Source: Janthinobacterium agaricidamnosum NBRC 102515 = DSM 9628
GTDB lineage: Bacteria > Pseudomonadota > Gammaproteobacteria > Burkholderiales > Burkholderiaceae_D
Assembly: GCF_000723165.1 (NCBI RefSeq)
Contig: NZ_HG322949.1
Span: 4,542,501-4,606,500 of the forward strand
Length of the DNA stretch: 64,000 bases
Direction of reading: 5' to 3'
Of this stretch, positions 35,474-44,397 are shown in pieces (positions within the stretch are counted from its first letter, which is position 1; the number at the start of each line of letters is the position of its first letter). The position numbers and the translations under genes were made by a program. Below the pieces are notes generated by a model, which worked only from the letters and a program-made list of their open reading frames with translations, did not search any database and had not been told where the DNA came from.

Positions 35474-37747
35474 TTAGAAGTTGCCCTTGAATTGCACACC
35501 AAACTGGCGCGGGTCGTTGAGGAAGCCGGTCAGGTTGTTGAAGTCGATCGCGCCGGTCACGCGGCGGGTGTTGGTGATGTTGCGGCCGAATGCAGCCACT
35601 TCATACTTGCCCTCTTGCCAGGTGTAGCCTACGCGCAAGCCGCCTTCCAGCAAGGACTTGCCGGTGAATTCCTCGGCCTGGTACAGGAAGAAGTTGATCT
35701 TGCTGCGGTACGACCAGTCGGTGAACACGAACACTTCGCCATTTTCGGTCGGGATCGAGTAGCGCGCGGTGGCGTTGACGATCCATTTCGGCGCTTGCGG
35801 CAATGGGTTGCCATTGATGTCCACCCGGCCGGCGGAATTGATCGGGTTGGTCACCGTGCAAGTCGGGCATTTCAGGACCGACAGGCTCGGATCGTCGATC
35901 TGGGTGAAGTTGTAGCTGCCGCCCAAGGACATCTTCAGGCTAGGCGTCACAAAACCTTCCAGGTCCAGCTCGGCGCCACGGCCATTGGTGCGCGCCGCGT
36001 TGATCAGGCGGTTGACGTTCGAATTGCCGCCGACCACGGTCAGCTGCTGGTTCTTGATCTGGTAATCGTAGACGCTGAATGCCAGGCGTGCGCGGCGGTT
36101 GAACAAGTCGGCCTTGACGCCCGCTTCATACGAGGTGATGGTCTCGGCGTCGGCCACCGTGATCGGCACGTCCTTGTTGGCGGCGGCGATACTCGGCGCG
36201 CGGAAACCGGTGGCGATACGGCCGTACACGTTGACGTCCGGATTGATCTTGTAGGTGCCGCTGACATCCCAGTTGACCTTGCTCTTGCTTTCATCGACGC
36301 CGCCAGGACCGATCTGCGCCACGTTGAAGTTTTCAACCGTGTTGAAATCTTTCTTGTCGCGGGTGTAGCGCAAGCCGCCGCGCAGCAGGAACGCGTCGTT
36401 CACGGCATAGTTAACCGAACCGAACGCCGCCCACGCGGTATTCTTTTGACGGCTGGCGATGTGCGAGGTCAGCGCGCTGGTCGGGGTGTCGAAGTTGTCG
36501 GTGAAACCGTTGGCGTCTTCATTGAAATAGTACAAGCCGGTTTGCCAGTTCAGCGGACCGGTGTTTTTCGATTCGACCCGGAATTCCTGGGTGAATTGAC
36601 GCACGCCGCTGATGCCGCCGGCGGTTTCCACGTTGAATGGCGTGGTAAACAGCGGATTTGGCCGGCCAACACCGCCGTCCACGTCGCCGCGGCTCAGGTA
36701 GCTGTTGACTTGCTCGAAGCCGGTGATCGAAAACAGCTTCACGCGGTCCAGATCCCAGCTCAGGCGCGCATTGGCGCCGCTGGTATGCAGGTTCTGGAAG
36801 TTCTTGCCGTCGGTGAATATTTTATTCGGATCGAAACCGTCGACGATCTCGTTGCTGCCCTTTTGAATCAGGTTGGCGAAGAACAATCGCGAGCTGCCGG
36901 TGGTCAGGCGCTGGTGCACATTGAACAGCGCGTTGAAAGTGGTGTTCGGCGCGTACAGGAATTGCACGCGTTCGGCGTGTTCGTTGTAGCCGTCCAGTGC
37001 ATTCTTCTGGCCGGTGTAGGTGTTGTCGACAAAATTGTCGCGGTGCTGGCGCAGGGCCGACACGCGCATCGCCCACTGATCGCTGAGCGGCACGTTGACG
37101 GCGCCATCGACGTTGGTGGTGTTGTGGGTCGCGGTCGAGACGTTGTAATAACCTTCGACTTTTTTCAGGTTCGGCTTGGCCGATTCGAATTTGACGACGC
37201 CGGCCGGAGTGTTACGGCCGAACAAGGTGCCTTGCGGGCCGCGCAATACTTCAACGTTGGCCAGGTCGAAAATCGGGAACCCTTTCAAGATCGGGTTTTC
37301 TTGCACGATATCATCGTAGATCAGCGAAACCGGTTGCGACGAGAAAGTATTGAAATCGGTGTTGCCATAACCGCGGATATAAAAGCGGGGGAAAGTGCGG
37401 CCATTCGACGATTCCACGTTCAAGCTTGGCACCTTGCCGGCCAGCACGCGGATATCTTGTCCGCCGGAAACCAGCACGTCGAGTTTTTCATCGCGCAGCG
37501 CGCTGACCGACACGGGTACGTCGCGGATGTTTTCGCTGCGGCGCTGGGCGGTGACGGTCACGGTTTCCAGTTGTCCGGTGGTGGCCGGCTTGGCGCTCGC
37601 GCCCGAATCGGCCGGCGCCGCGCTTGCCGCGACGGTGGCGGGCGCGCTTTGCGCGTAAGCCGCGCCGAACGGCATGAAGGCGCTCAACACAAGCATGGCG
37701 CCATGCGTGAGACTAAGACGCGGCTGCGTCTTGGACTTTTTGATCAT
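35474..37747 (-). CDS. TonB-dependent outer membrane receptor
   Basis: A 757-aa outer membrane receptor for an unknown ligand. Signal peptide about residues 1-32 (LVLSAFMPFGAAYAQS). The TonB box lies in LETVTVTAQRR (about 60-70), followed by the plug domain (RDVPVSVSAL ... VLRGPQGTLFGRNTPAGVVK) and a 22-strand barrel ending in Phe (FGVQFKGNF). The style resembles Caulobacter/sphingomonad-type receptors for sugars or aromatics rather than classic siderophore receptors. The start at 37747 has GGGGAAA upstream. No ExbBD or substrate genes adjoin it. Confidence 0.92.
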   Translation of the reverse strand: MIKKSKTQPRLSLTHGAMLVLSAFMPFGAAYAQSAPATVAASAAPADSGASAKPATTGQLETVTVTAQRRSENIRDVPVSVSALRDEKLDVLVSGGQDIRVLAGKVPSLNVESSNGRTFPRFYIRGYGNTDFNTFSSQPVSLIYDDIVQENPILKGFPIFDLANVEVLRGPQGTLFGRNTPAGVVKFESAKPNLKKVEGYYNVSTATHNTTNVDGAVNVPLSDQWAMRVSALRQHRDNFVDNTYTGQKNALDGYNEHAERVQFLYAPNTTFNALFNVHQRLTTGSSRLFFANLIQKGSNEIVDGFDPNKIFTDGKNFQNLHTSGANARLSWDLDRVKLFSITGFEQVNSYLSRGDVDGGVGRPNPLFTTPFNVETAGGISGVRQFTQEFRVESKNTGPLNWQTGLYYFNEDANGFTDNFDTPTSALTSHIASRQKNTAWAAFGSVNYAVNDAFLLRGGLRYTRDKKDFNTVENFNVAQIGPGGVDESKSKVNWDVSGTYKINPDVNVYGRIATGFRAPSIAAANKDVPITVADAETITSYEAGVKADLFNRRARLAFSVYDYQIKNQQLTVVGGNSNVNRLINAARTNGRGAELDLEGFVTPSLKMSLGGSYNFTQIDDPSLSVLKCPTCTVTNPINSAGRVDINGNPLPQAPKWIVNATARYSIPTENGEVFVFTDWSYRSKINFFLYQAEEFTGKSLLEGGLRVGYTWQEGKYEVAAFGRNITNTRRVTGAIDFNNLTGFLNDPRQFGVQFKGNF

Positions 37748-38284
37748 TTGCTTTCCCCAGATTTTAAATGAAGTCTTACGAAGAGTGTCCCACTGCATGT
37801 CTCCTGCTTATGGTCGGCGCAACTCCACCCGCCGTGGCGGCGTGATGAATGACCGACAGCCGCAACGGCGGCTGTCGGCAACGCGAACGGGTGTTTCCCC
37901 GCCCCCGGCAATTGCCATCCCTTGAGCGCGTCATGTTCTTACCCGGAAATGCGCGCGCAACGGTACTGGCCAGCATCTTGGCGATGTCTTTAAAATTGCC
38001 GACTTGTTGATAGCCGCCAATTTAATTCATGCTCATCGCGAACTGCAAGAATATTGTTGAGAATTCAGCCGTGGCTGGCGGATATCAACCGGCACAGTGG
38101 TAATTCGGCCACAAAGCCATATCTTCCTGACATGAAGCGTTTTTTGACAGTTATTCCTCTGCCAAGCAAAAAAGAGTAGCAATTGTTGATAGCAAAGCTG
38201 GATACGAGAGTAAAAATGGCTGTACTATCGCGCTACTTCCCGCCGTATAGATAAAACGGCAAGGCCATTAACGAAAACCGCCCC
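37748..38284. other. Intergenic region between the TonB receptor and the hybrid kinase
   Basis: About 540 bases holding divergent promoters. The part near the kinase (38,000-38,230) is AT-rich. Its one clear structure is the hairpin at 37853-37878. No open frame resembles a protein. Confidence 0.4.
37853..37878. repeat. Perfect 11-bp hairpin with AACG loop
   Basis: CCGACAGCCGC (37853-37863) and its exact reverse complement (37868-37878) surround AACG. No T-run follows on either side. It sits about 106 bases upstream of the receptor start and could be in its 5' leader. Confidence 0.55.
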
Positions 38285-40978
38285 ATGTCCGACCCCGATT
38301 CCCTGTCACCCCATCCGGCCGCGCTCAGCGAACAGCGCTTCCGCGCCATGCTCGGCGCCACCTGCGACATCGTCTGGGATACCCCGGTATATGGCGAATT
38401 CCGCAGCGAACAGCCGGGCTGGAGCGCCTTCACCGGCCAGGGCAAGGATGCGTACATGGGCGCCGGCTGGCTCAACGCGGTGCATCCGGACGACCGCGCC
38501 ATCGCCGCCGGCGTCTGGCGCGACATCAACCACGCCAGCGGCGGCAATCCGCTGTTCCAGGCCGAATACCGCTTGCGCCATGCCGACGGCGGCTACCGCC
38601 ACATGCTGGTGCGCGCCACGCCGGTGTATGACGCCGACGGCGCGCTGCGCGAGTGGGTCGGCGCGCACACCGACGTCAGCGAACGCAAGCGCGCCGAAGA
38701 CCGCTTGCGGCTGGCCATGAACGGCGGCATGGGCACCTGGGACCTGGACCTGGGCACCGGCTTGATGAGTTGTTCGGACGCATGCAAGGCCAACTTCGGC
38801 TACGCGGCGGATGACCATTTTCATTACCAGCAATTGACCGCCGCCCTCGCCGGCAACGACGTGCAGCGCTGGCGCGACACGGTGCACCACGCCATCGCCA
38901 GCGCCAGCGATTTCGACATCGAAGTGCGGGTGCGCTGGCCCGACGACAGCATCCACTGGGCGCAGATGCGCGGCAGCTGCTCGCTGGATGCGGCCGGCAG
39001 CGTCATCGGACTGTCCGGCATTTCTCTCGACCAGACCGAACGCAAGCGCACCGAGCAAGTACTGCACGACACGCTGGCGCGCCAGAAAGCCACGCTGGCG
39101 GCCGGCGAAGTGGCGACCTGGACCTGGGATATCGCGGCCGACAAGGTGATCGCCGACCGCAACATGGGACGCCTGTTCCTCGGCACCGACAGCGACAGTA
39201 CCAGCGCGCCGCTGCAAACCTTCCTGGGCGCCATCCATCCGGACGACCTGGAACAGGTGATGATCGAAATCGAACAGGCCATCGGCCAGGGCACGCCGTA
39301 CGAATCGGCGTACCGGGTGCGCGGCCCGGACCGGCGCTACCGCTCGGTGATCGCGCGCGGCCGCGCCGAATACGGCGACGACGGCGCGCCGGTCAGCCTG
39401 CCCGGCGTGATCCTCGACGTGACGCGCCAAAAACAGGCCGAAGACAAACTGCGCGCCAGCGAAGAACGCTATCGCAGCATGATCGAATTGATGGGCCAGG
39501 GCTTTTGCGAAATCGAAGTGCTGTTCGACCAGCAGGGCCAGCCCTACGACTACCGCTACCTGGACGTGAACAGCGCGTTCGTCCAGCAATCCGGCCTAAG
39601 CGACGCGGTCGGCAAGAGCATCCTTGAAATGATGCCCGGCCACGACAGCCACTGGGCCCAGACCTACGGCCGGGTGGTGCTGACCGGCGAACCGGTGCGG
39701 CTGGAAGACGAAGCCAAGGCCACGGGCCGCTGGTTCGACGTCTACGCGGTGCGGCTGGGCGGCCCCGGCAGCACCCGGCTGGCGGTATTGTTTACCGACA
39801 TCACGGAGCGTAAAAAGTCCGAACGGCAATTGCGCGAACTGGCCGAAGACCTGTCGGAAATGGACCGCCGCAAGACCGAATTCCTGGCCACGCTGGCGCA
39901 TGAATTGCGCAACCCGCTGGCGCCGATCCGCAACGGCTTGCAAATCATGCGCATGGCGGCCGACAACCCGGCCACCGTGGCGCGGGTGCGCGACGTGATG
40001 GAACGCCAGGTCAACCAGATGGTGCACCTGGTGAACGATTTGCTCGACGTGGCGCGCATCACCCGCGGCCAGATCGAACTGAAGAAACAAAAGACCGACT
40101 TGAAAAGCGTGGTGTCGAGCGCCGTCGAAACCAGCTTGCCGCTGATCGACAGCAGCCGCCACCAGCTCAAGGTCGACCTCGACAACTTGCCGCTGCCGCT
40201 GGACGTCGATCCGACCCGGCTGGCGCAAGTACTGGGCAACCTGCTCAACAACGCCGCCAAATACACCCCGCCGGGCGGCCAGATCGCGCTGTCGGCGCGG
40301 CGCGACGGCAGCAGCGTGCTGATCGCCGTCAGCGACAGCGGGGTCGGCATCCCGCCCGAATCGCTGGCCACCGTGTTCGACATGTTTACCCAGGTCGGAC
40401 AAAACATGGGCCGCTCGCAAGGCGGCCTCGGCATCGGCTTGTCGCTGGTGCGGCGGCTGGTGGAATTGCACGGCGGCAGCGTCAGCGTGGCCAGTCCCGG
40501 TTCCGGGCTGGGCAGCACCTTCACCGTGCGCCTGCCGCTGGCCGACAGCGCCTGCCCGGTGGCCATCCTGAGCACCGGCGACAGCAATGGCGTATTGCAA
40601 CGCAATTTGCGGATACTGGTGGTGGACGACAACATCGACGCGGCCGAAACGCTGGCCGCGCTGCTCGGCATGATGGGCCATGCGATCCAGGTCGCCAACG
40701 ACGGCCCGCGCGCCTTGAAGGCGGCCGGCGAGTTCCAGCCCGACGTGATGTTCCTCGACATCGGCATGCCCGGCATGAGCGGCTACGACGTGGCGCGCGC
40801 GCTGCGCAACAATCCGCACATGAGCAAGACCGTGCTGGTGGCGTTGACCGGCTGGGGCGCGGCGACCGACCGCCACCGTTCCAGCGAAGCGGGCTTCGAC
40901 CATCACTTGACCAAGCCGGCCAATATCGACGCCATCAACCAATTGCTGGGCGGGCTGGTCGCCAGTTCCTTGCGCTAA
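38285..40978 (+). CDS. Hybrid sensor histidine kinase with four PAS domains and a receiver
   Basis: An 897-aa cytoplasmic hybrid kinase. Four PAS/PAC units lie at about 15-140, 141-263, 264-390 and 391-518; each of the first three ends in a typical PAC segment (DVSERKRAEDRL-like). HisKA follows with LAHELRNPLAPIRNG and phosphoacceptor His539. HATPase has N-box LNNAAKY and G-boxes DSGVGIP and GGLGIGLSLV. The receiver (about 775-890) has acceptor Asp825 in MFLDIGMPG and a conserved Lys late in the domain. No membrane segments, so a soluble signal is sensed. No cognate response regulator adjoins it. Confidence 0.92.
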   Translation: MSDPDSLSPHPAALSEQRFRAMLGATCDIVWDTPVYGEFRSEQPGWSAFTGQGKDAYMGAGWLNAVHPDDRAIAAGVWRDINHASGGNPLFQAEYRLRHADGGYRHMLVRATPVYDADGALREWVGAHTDVSERKRAEDRLRLAMNGGMGTWDLDLGTGLMSCSDACKANFGYAADDHFHYQQLTAALAGNDVQRWRDTVHHAIASASDFDIEVRVRWPDDSIHWAQMRGSCSLDAAGSVIGLSGISLDQTERKRTEQVLHDTLARQKATLAAGEVATWTWDIAADKVIADRNMGRLFLGTDSDSTSAPLQTFLGAIHPDDLEQVMIEIEQAIGQGTPYESAYRVRGPDRRYRSVIARGRAEYGDDGAPVSLPGVILDVTRQKQAEDKLRASEERYRSMIELMGQGFCEIEVLFDQQGQPYDYRYLDVNSAFVQQSGLSDAVGKSILEMMPGHDSHWAQTYGRVVLTGEPVRLEDEAKATGRWFDVYAVRLGGPGSTRLAVLFTDITERKKSERQLRELAEDLSEMDRRKTEFLATLAHELRNPLAPIRNGLQIMRMAADNPATVARVRDVMERQVNQMVHLVNDLLDVARITRGQIELKKQKTDLKSVVSSAVETSLPLIDSSRHQLKVDLDNLPLPLDVDPTRLAQVLGNLLNNAAKYTPPGGQIALSARRDGSSVLIAVSDSGVGIPPESLATVFDMFTQVGQNMGRSQGGLGIGLSLVRRLVELHGGSVSVASPGSGLGSTFTVRLPLADSACPVAILSTGDSNGVLQRNLRILVVDDNIDAAETLAALLGMMGHAIQVANDGPRALKAAGEFQPDVMFLDIGMPGMSGYDVARALRNNPHMSKTVLVALTGWGAATDRHRSSEAGFDHHLTKPANIDAINQLLGGLVASSLR

Positions 40979-41007
40979 AGCCTGAACTGCAAAACCTGCT
41001 TGAGTAG

Positions 41008-41033
41008 GTTGGCTTAGCGCAGCGTAAGCCAAC
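41008..41033. repeat. REP-like hairpin downstream of the hybrid kinase
   Basis: GTTGGCTTA and TAAGCCAAC, a perfect 9-bp stem with loop GCGCAGCG. No T-run follows directly. Likely an interspersed repeat rather than a terminator. Confidence 0.6.
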
Positions 41034-41046
41034 GTTGGGCAGCCCC

Positions 41047-41083
41047 GCACTTGTGCCGCGCACTTGTGCCGCGCACTTGCGGC
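41047..41083. repeat. 13-base tandem repeat, nearly three copies
   Basis: Two perfect copies of GCACTTGTGCCGC followed by the partial copy GCACTTGCGGC. Just after the 41008 hairpin, and followed by another imperfect palindrome at about 41096-41122. Confidence 0.7.
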
Positions 41084-41258
41084 CCGGAGCTAGTCTGATT
41101 ACGCGCTGCGCGCTCATCAGACCTGCATTTCCGCTGTCCTGCTCGGCAATAAGATTTATCAAACAAGTAGCACTCTCGTCAGATTTTTCGATAATTTATT
41201 ACTAATATAAAAACGTTGCACTTTGATTATCCGATCATCACTGGACAAAGGTGTGTAA

Positions 41259-42266
41259 ATGAAAACGTTCAAAATTATCCTGGCGATCACGGCGCTCGTG
41301 TTCGCCTCATCCTCCCACGCGGCAAGCTCGCTGACGGAGAATTTCGACGACGTCGGCGCCCTTGCCGGCTGGCAGTTGATCAACCATAGCAGCCCGGCCG
41401 GCCTGTCCTGGTTCCAGGGCAATGACGGTATCTTTGGCGCCCATGCCGGCGCCGCGAACGCCTACATCGGCGCCAACTACCTGAGCGCCAGCCAGGGTAT
41501 CGGGTATATCGACAACTGGCTGATCACGCCCGAACTGACCTTGAGCGGGCCCACGCTGGTCTCGTTCTACACGCGCGGCGCCGGCACGCCCGGCTTCAGC
41601 GACATGCTGGAACTGCGCTTCAGCAGCGGCGCCGGCAGCGCCATCGCCGGCTTCACGCACACCCTGCTGACCGTCGGCGGCAGCGGCCCCTACCCGGACC
41701 TGTGGACCCTGAACCAGGCCACCCTCGACGCCGTCGGCAGCGGCCGCTTCGCCTTCCGCTATGTCGGCAATGCCTCGGCATCGGACTACATCGGCATCGA
41801 CAGTGTCCTGATCAGCGCGGTGCCGGAAGCGTCGACGTGGGCCATGCTGCTGGCCGGACTCGCGGCACTGGGCTGGCTGCGCCGTCAACACCTCGCCGGC
41901 GGCGCGCTGCTGGCCGTCGGCGCGGTGATCTTGTCGCCCTGTGCGATAGCCATCGAAGCGCCATCCGGACAACAAGGCATGGTGACGGTGCGCGACGCCG
42001 AAACCGGACAGTTGCGCGCGCCGACCCCGGTCGAAGCGCAAGCACTGTTGCGCCAGCCCGGCGCCGCGCCACAGCGCAGCGGACCGGCGCCGCAGGCGGT
42101 GATCAGGGCCGACGGCAGCCGCCAGGTCAAGCTCGATGGCGGCAAACAAGTGTTCTCGGTCATGACGCGCGATACCAACGGCAACAACACCTTGCATTGC
42201 GTGACCGGCGACAGTGCCGCCGACGCCCTCCAACAAAACCGGGAGCACCGCCATGGACACCATTAA
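41259..42266 (+). CDS. PEP-CTERM protein with choice-of-anchor-J domain and C-terminal extension
   Basis: A 335-aa exported protein with a signal peptide at residues 1-22 (KIILAITALVFASSSHAASS). Residues about 24-185 are a jelly-roll-like 'choice-of-anchor J' domain (LTENFDDVGALAGWQLINHS ... YIDNWLITPELTLSGP). VPEASTWAMLLAGLAALGWL with RRQ (about 188-210) is a PEP-CTERM sorting signal, normally cut by exosortase. Unusually, about 125 residues follow, including QGMVTVRDAETGQLRAPTP and LHCVTGDSAADAL. They match what I remember as the 'post-PEP-CTERM-1' domain. The 3' end overlaps the next gene by 14 bases. Confidence 0.85.
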   Translation: MKTFKIILAITALVFASSSHAASSLTENFDDVGALAGWQLINHSSPAGLSWFQGNDGIFGAHAGAANAYIGANYLSASQGIGYIDNWLITPELTLSGPTLVSFYTRGAGTPGFSDMLELRFSSGAGSAIAGFTHTLLTVGGSGPYPDLWTLNQATLDAVGSGRFAFRYVGNASASDYIGIDSVLISAVPEASTWAMLLAGLAALGWLRRQHLAGGALLAVGAVILSPCAIAIEAPSGQQGMVTVRDAETGQLRAPTPVEAQALLRQPGAAPQRSGPAPQAVIRADGSRQVKLDGGKQVFSVMTRDTNGNNTLHCVTGDSAADALQQNREHRHGHH

Positions 42267-43683
42267 ACTGCGTACGCTGGCCGGCTTGTACTTGCTGCCC
42301 CTGCTGCTGGCCGGCTGGAGCGGCGCGCAGGCGGCCAGCGTCACCATCATCAACGCCAATACGCCCGGGGTCGGCTTCAACGACCCGACGCCGGCCGCGC
42401 CGGTCGGCGGCAACAGCGGCGTCACGCTGGGCGAACAGCGCCTGATCGCGTTCACCTACGCGGCCGAGATCTGGGGTTCCAAGCTCGACAGCCCGGTGCC
42501 GATCCGGGTCCAGGCCAGCTTCCAGCCGCTCAGTTGCACCGCCAGCAGCGCGGTGCTGGGCTCGGCCGGCGCCGCGTCGATCTACGCCGACTTTCCCGGC
42601 GCGCAGCGCAGCAACACCTGGTATCCGGGCGCGCTGGCGGCCAAGCTGGCCGGCGCCGACCAGGACGAACCCGGCGATCCGCACCTGATCGCCCGCTTCA
42701 ACTCGCGCCTGGGCCTGTTTCCCGATTGCCTGCCCGGCTCGCCGTTCTACCTGGGACTGGACAACCACCATGGCAGCCAGGTCGACCTGGTCACCGTGCT
42801 GCTGCATGAAATGGCGCACGGCCTCGGCTTCCAGACCTACACCGACGAACAAAGCGGCGAATTCTACTTCGGCACGCCGTCGATCTGGGACCACCACCTG
42901 ACCGACAACCGCAACGGCAAGACCTGGGTCATGGAAAGCGCGGCGGAACGGGCCGCCTCGTCGGTCAGCGGCGACGGCTTGTCGTGGGACGGTGCCCACG
43001 TCAATGCCGCCGTGCCGGTCGTGCTGAGCGGCGAGTCGCGGCTGATCATCAGCGGCAATGCGGCCGGTCCGGCGGCCGGCACTTACCAGGTCGGCGACGC
43101 CGCATTCGGCCCGCCGCTGGCCAACCCGCCGCTGACCGGACAAGTGATGCCGGTAGTCGACCAGCCGGACGGCGCCGGCCTGGCCTGCACCGCGCTCAGC
43201 CCGGCCAATGCGCTGGCGGTCGACCACAATATCGGCCTGGTCGACCGCGGCGGCTGCAACTTCACCGTCAAGGCGAAAAACCTGCAAGACGCCGGTGCCA
43301 CAGGCATGATCGTGATCGACAACGTGGCCGGCCCGGTGACCGGACTGGGCGGCTCGGACCCCAGCGTGACGATACCGGCGGTGCGCGTATCGCAAGCCGA
43401 CGGCAACCTGATCCGGGCCAGCCTGCAACACCGCTCGCGCACCATGTCCGGCGTCATCGCCAGCCTCGGTGTCGATACCGCCAAACTGGCCGGCACCGAC
43501 GCCGGACAGCGCGTCCTGATGTACACGCCGCTGGAATATGAGCCGGGTTCGTCGGTATCGCACTACAGCACCGACGCCAAGCCGAACCAGTTGATGGAAC
43601 CGGCGCTGAACGCCGATTTGAGACACCAGGTGGAACCGCCCAGGGATTTGACGCTGCCGTTGTTGCGGGATATTGGGTGGTGA
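42253..43683 (+). CDS. Secreted metalloprotease-like protein with PA domain
   Basis: A 476-aa exported protein with signal peptide about 1-28 (LLPLLLAGWSGAQAAS). HEMAHGLGF (185-193) is a zincin HExxH motif with the HGLGF context. A PA (protease-associated) domain is inserted at about 285-420 (NIGLVDRGGCNFTVKAKNLQ, ATGMIVIDN). No obvious His stands at the classic third-ligand spacing. The C-terminus (LTLPLLRDIGW) matches the end common to PA-containing metalloproteases of Massilia-type bacteria. Start at 42253 with GGGAG upstream, overlapping the PEP-CTERM gene, so the two are coupled and possibly act together on the surface. Confidence 0.82.
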   Translation: MDTIKLRTLAGLYLLPLLLAGWSGAQAASVTIINANTPGVGFNDPTPAAPVGGNSGVTLGEQRLIAFTYAAEIWGSKLDSPVPIRVQASFQPLSCTASSAVLGSAGAASIYADFPGAQRSNTWYPGALAAKLAGADQDEPGDPHLIARFNSRLGLFPDCLPGSPFYLGLDNHHGSQVDLVTVLLHEMAHGLGFQTYTDEQSGEFYFGTPSIWDHHLTDNRNGKTWVMESAAERAASSVSGDGLSWDGAHVNAAVPVVLSGESRLIISGNAAGPAAGTYQVGDAAFGPPLANPPLTGQVMPVVDQPDGAGLACTALSPANALAVDHNIGLVDRGGCNFTVKAKNLQDAGATGMIVIDNVAGPVTGLGGSDPSVTIPAVRVSQADGNLIRASLQHRSRTMSGVIASLGVDTAKLAGTDAGQRVLMYTPLEYEPGSSVSHYSTDAKPNQLMEPALNADLRHQVEPPRDLTLPLLRDIGW

Positions 43684-43707
43684 GGTTTTGCGGCTGCATT
43701 TTGCTGA

Positions 43708-43744
43708 AACGGGCGGTGCGCGCAGGTGGGCCGCCCGTTTTTTT
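43708..43744 (+). terminator. Intrinsic terminator after the PA-protease gene
   Basis: AACGGGCGG pairs with CCGCCCGTT around a 12-14 base loop, followed by a seven-T run. It overlaps the last base of the convergent antitoxin pseudogene. Confidence 0.8.
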
Positions 43745-44054
43745 CAGCCAGCGGCTTCCAGCGGCTGCGCGACCAGACGGACATCGCGCGCGGTGCACAC
43801 CCGGCTGACGGTATCGAAGCGCGGCGCGCTATCCGGCCGCAGCGTTTTATACAAAGCCTCGCGGGTAATCCCGGCTGACTTGGCGATTTCCGTCATGCCC
43901 CGGCGCGGGCAATATCCCCCAGGGCCGAGGCCAACAGCAATGCATCGTTGGCTTCGATGATGTCGGTCAGATAAGCGGCAATCGCTACATCGCGATCGAG
44001 GTAGGGAGCAGCGTCGAAATCGGGCAGCTTGCTGACATTGATACGATTGCTCAT
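43744..44054 (-). pseudogene. Frameshifted HI1420-type (HigA-like) addiction-module antidote
   Basis: The first 53 residues start MSNRINVSKLPDFDAAPYLD and reach ALGDIARAGA before a TGA at 43893. One frame over, the protein continues RGMTEIAKSAGITREALYKTL and ends VAQPLEAAG. Joined, the pieces give about 103 residues with the antidote helix-turn-helix. Restoring a single C in the GCGCCGGGG run at about 43898-43906 repairs the frame. The toxin gene that should precede it (higher coordinates) is missing. It is therefore a decayed orphan. A sequencing error is the alternative. Confidence 0.75.
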
Positions 44055-44397
44055 GTTTATTCCTTTGCTTAATCCAGCATCGCTGGCCAATGATTTGGCG
44101 CGTTGAATATCGCTTTTTTGAGTGCGTTTGGGACTGTCTGTAAGCAACACTGTTGACATATGTGATTATTTTAGAATTATTTTTTAGAGTTGCCAGGTTT
44201 TTTGCTGACTTTTTAATGGCACCTGATGCCATCAAAAATTTCGCAGCAGATACTCCTTTATTGATCTTCCTTTTTAAATAACGTTCCGAATTCACTAAAA
44301 AGCGGCAGACTAAATAGTGCTGTCTTTGGACATCTGCTGTAAAATTTATTCAAATACAAGAATTTGTTTCTTATAACACGATTTTGGCAGAGCCAAC
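44055..44397. other. AT-rich left edge of the acquired island
   Basis: About 340 bases of markedly low GC between the antitoxin remnant and the defence operon. It contains the predicted promoter at 44349-44377. No tRNA fragment, IS end or toxin gene was seen. Confidence 0.45.
44349..44377 (+). promoter_or_regulatory. Predicted promoter of the defence operon
   Basis: TTCAAA (44349-44354) and TATAAC (44372-44377) with a 17-base spacer; start site expected near 44384. The spacer contains the inverted repeat ACAA-GAAT-TTGT (44356-44367), a possible operator. Confidence 0.4.

Noticed and set aside
35492..37771. Long plus-strand open frame opposite the TonB receptor
   Set aside because: No recognisable motif, while the minus strand gives a complete receptor with signal peptide, TonB box and barrel end.
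39596..41050. 480-codon minus-strand frame opposite the hybrid kinase
   Set aside because: Translation is low complexity (Gln/His/Arg/Ala) and lies fully inside the kinase gene.
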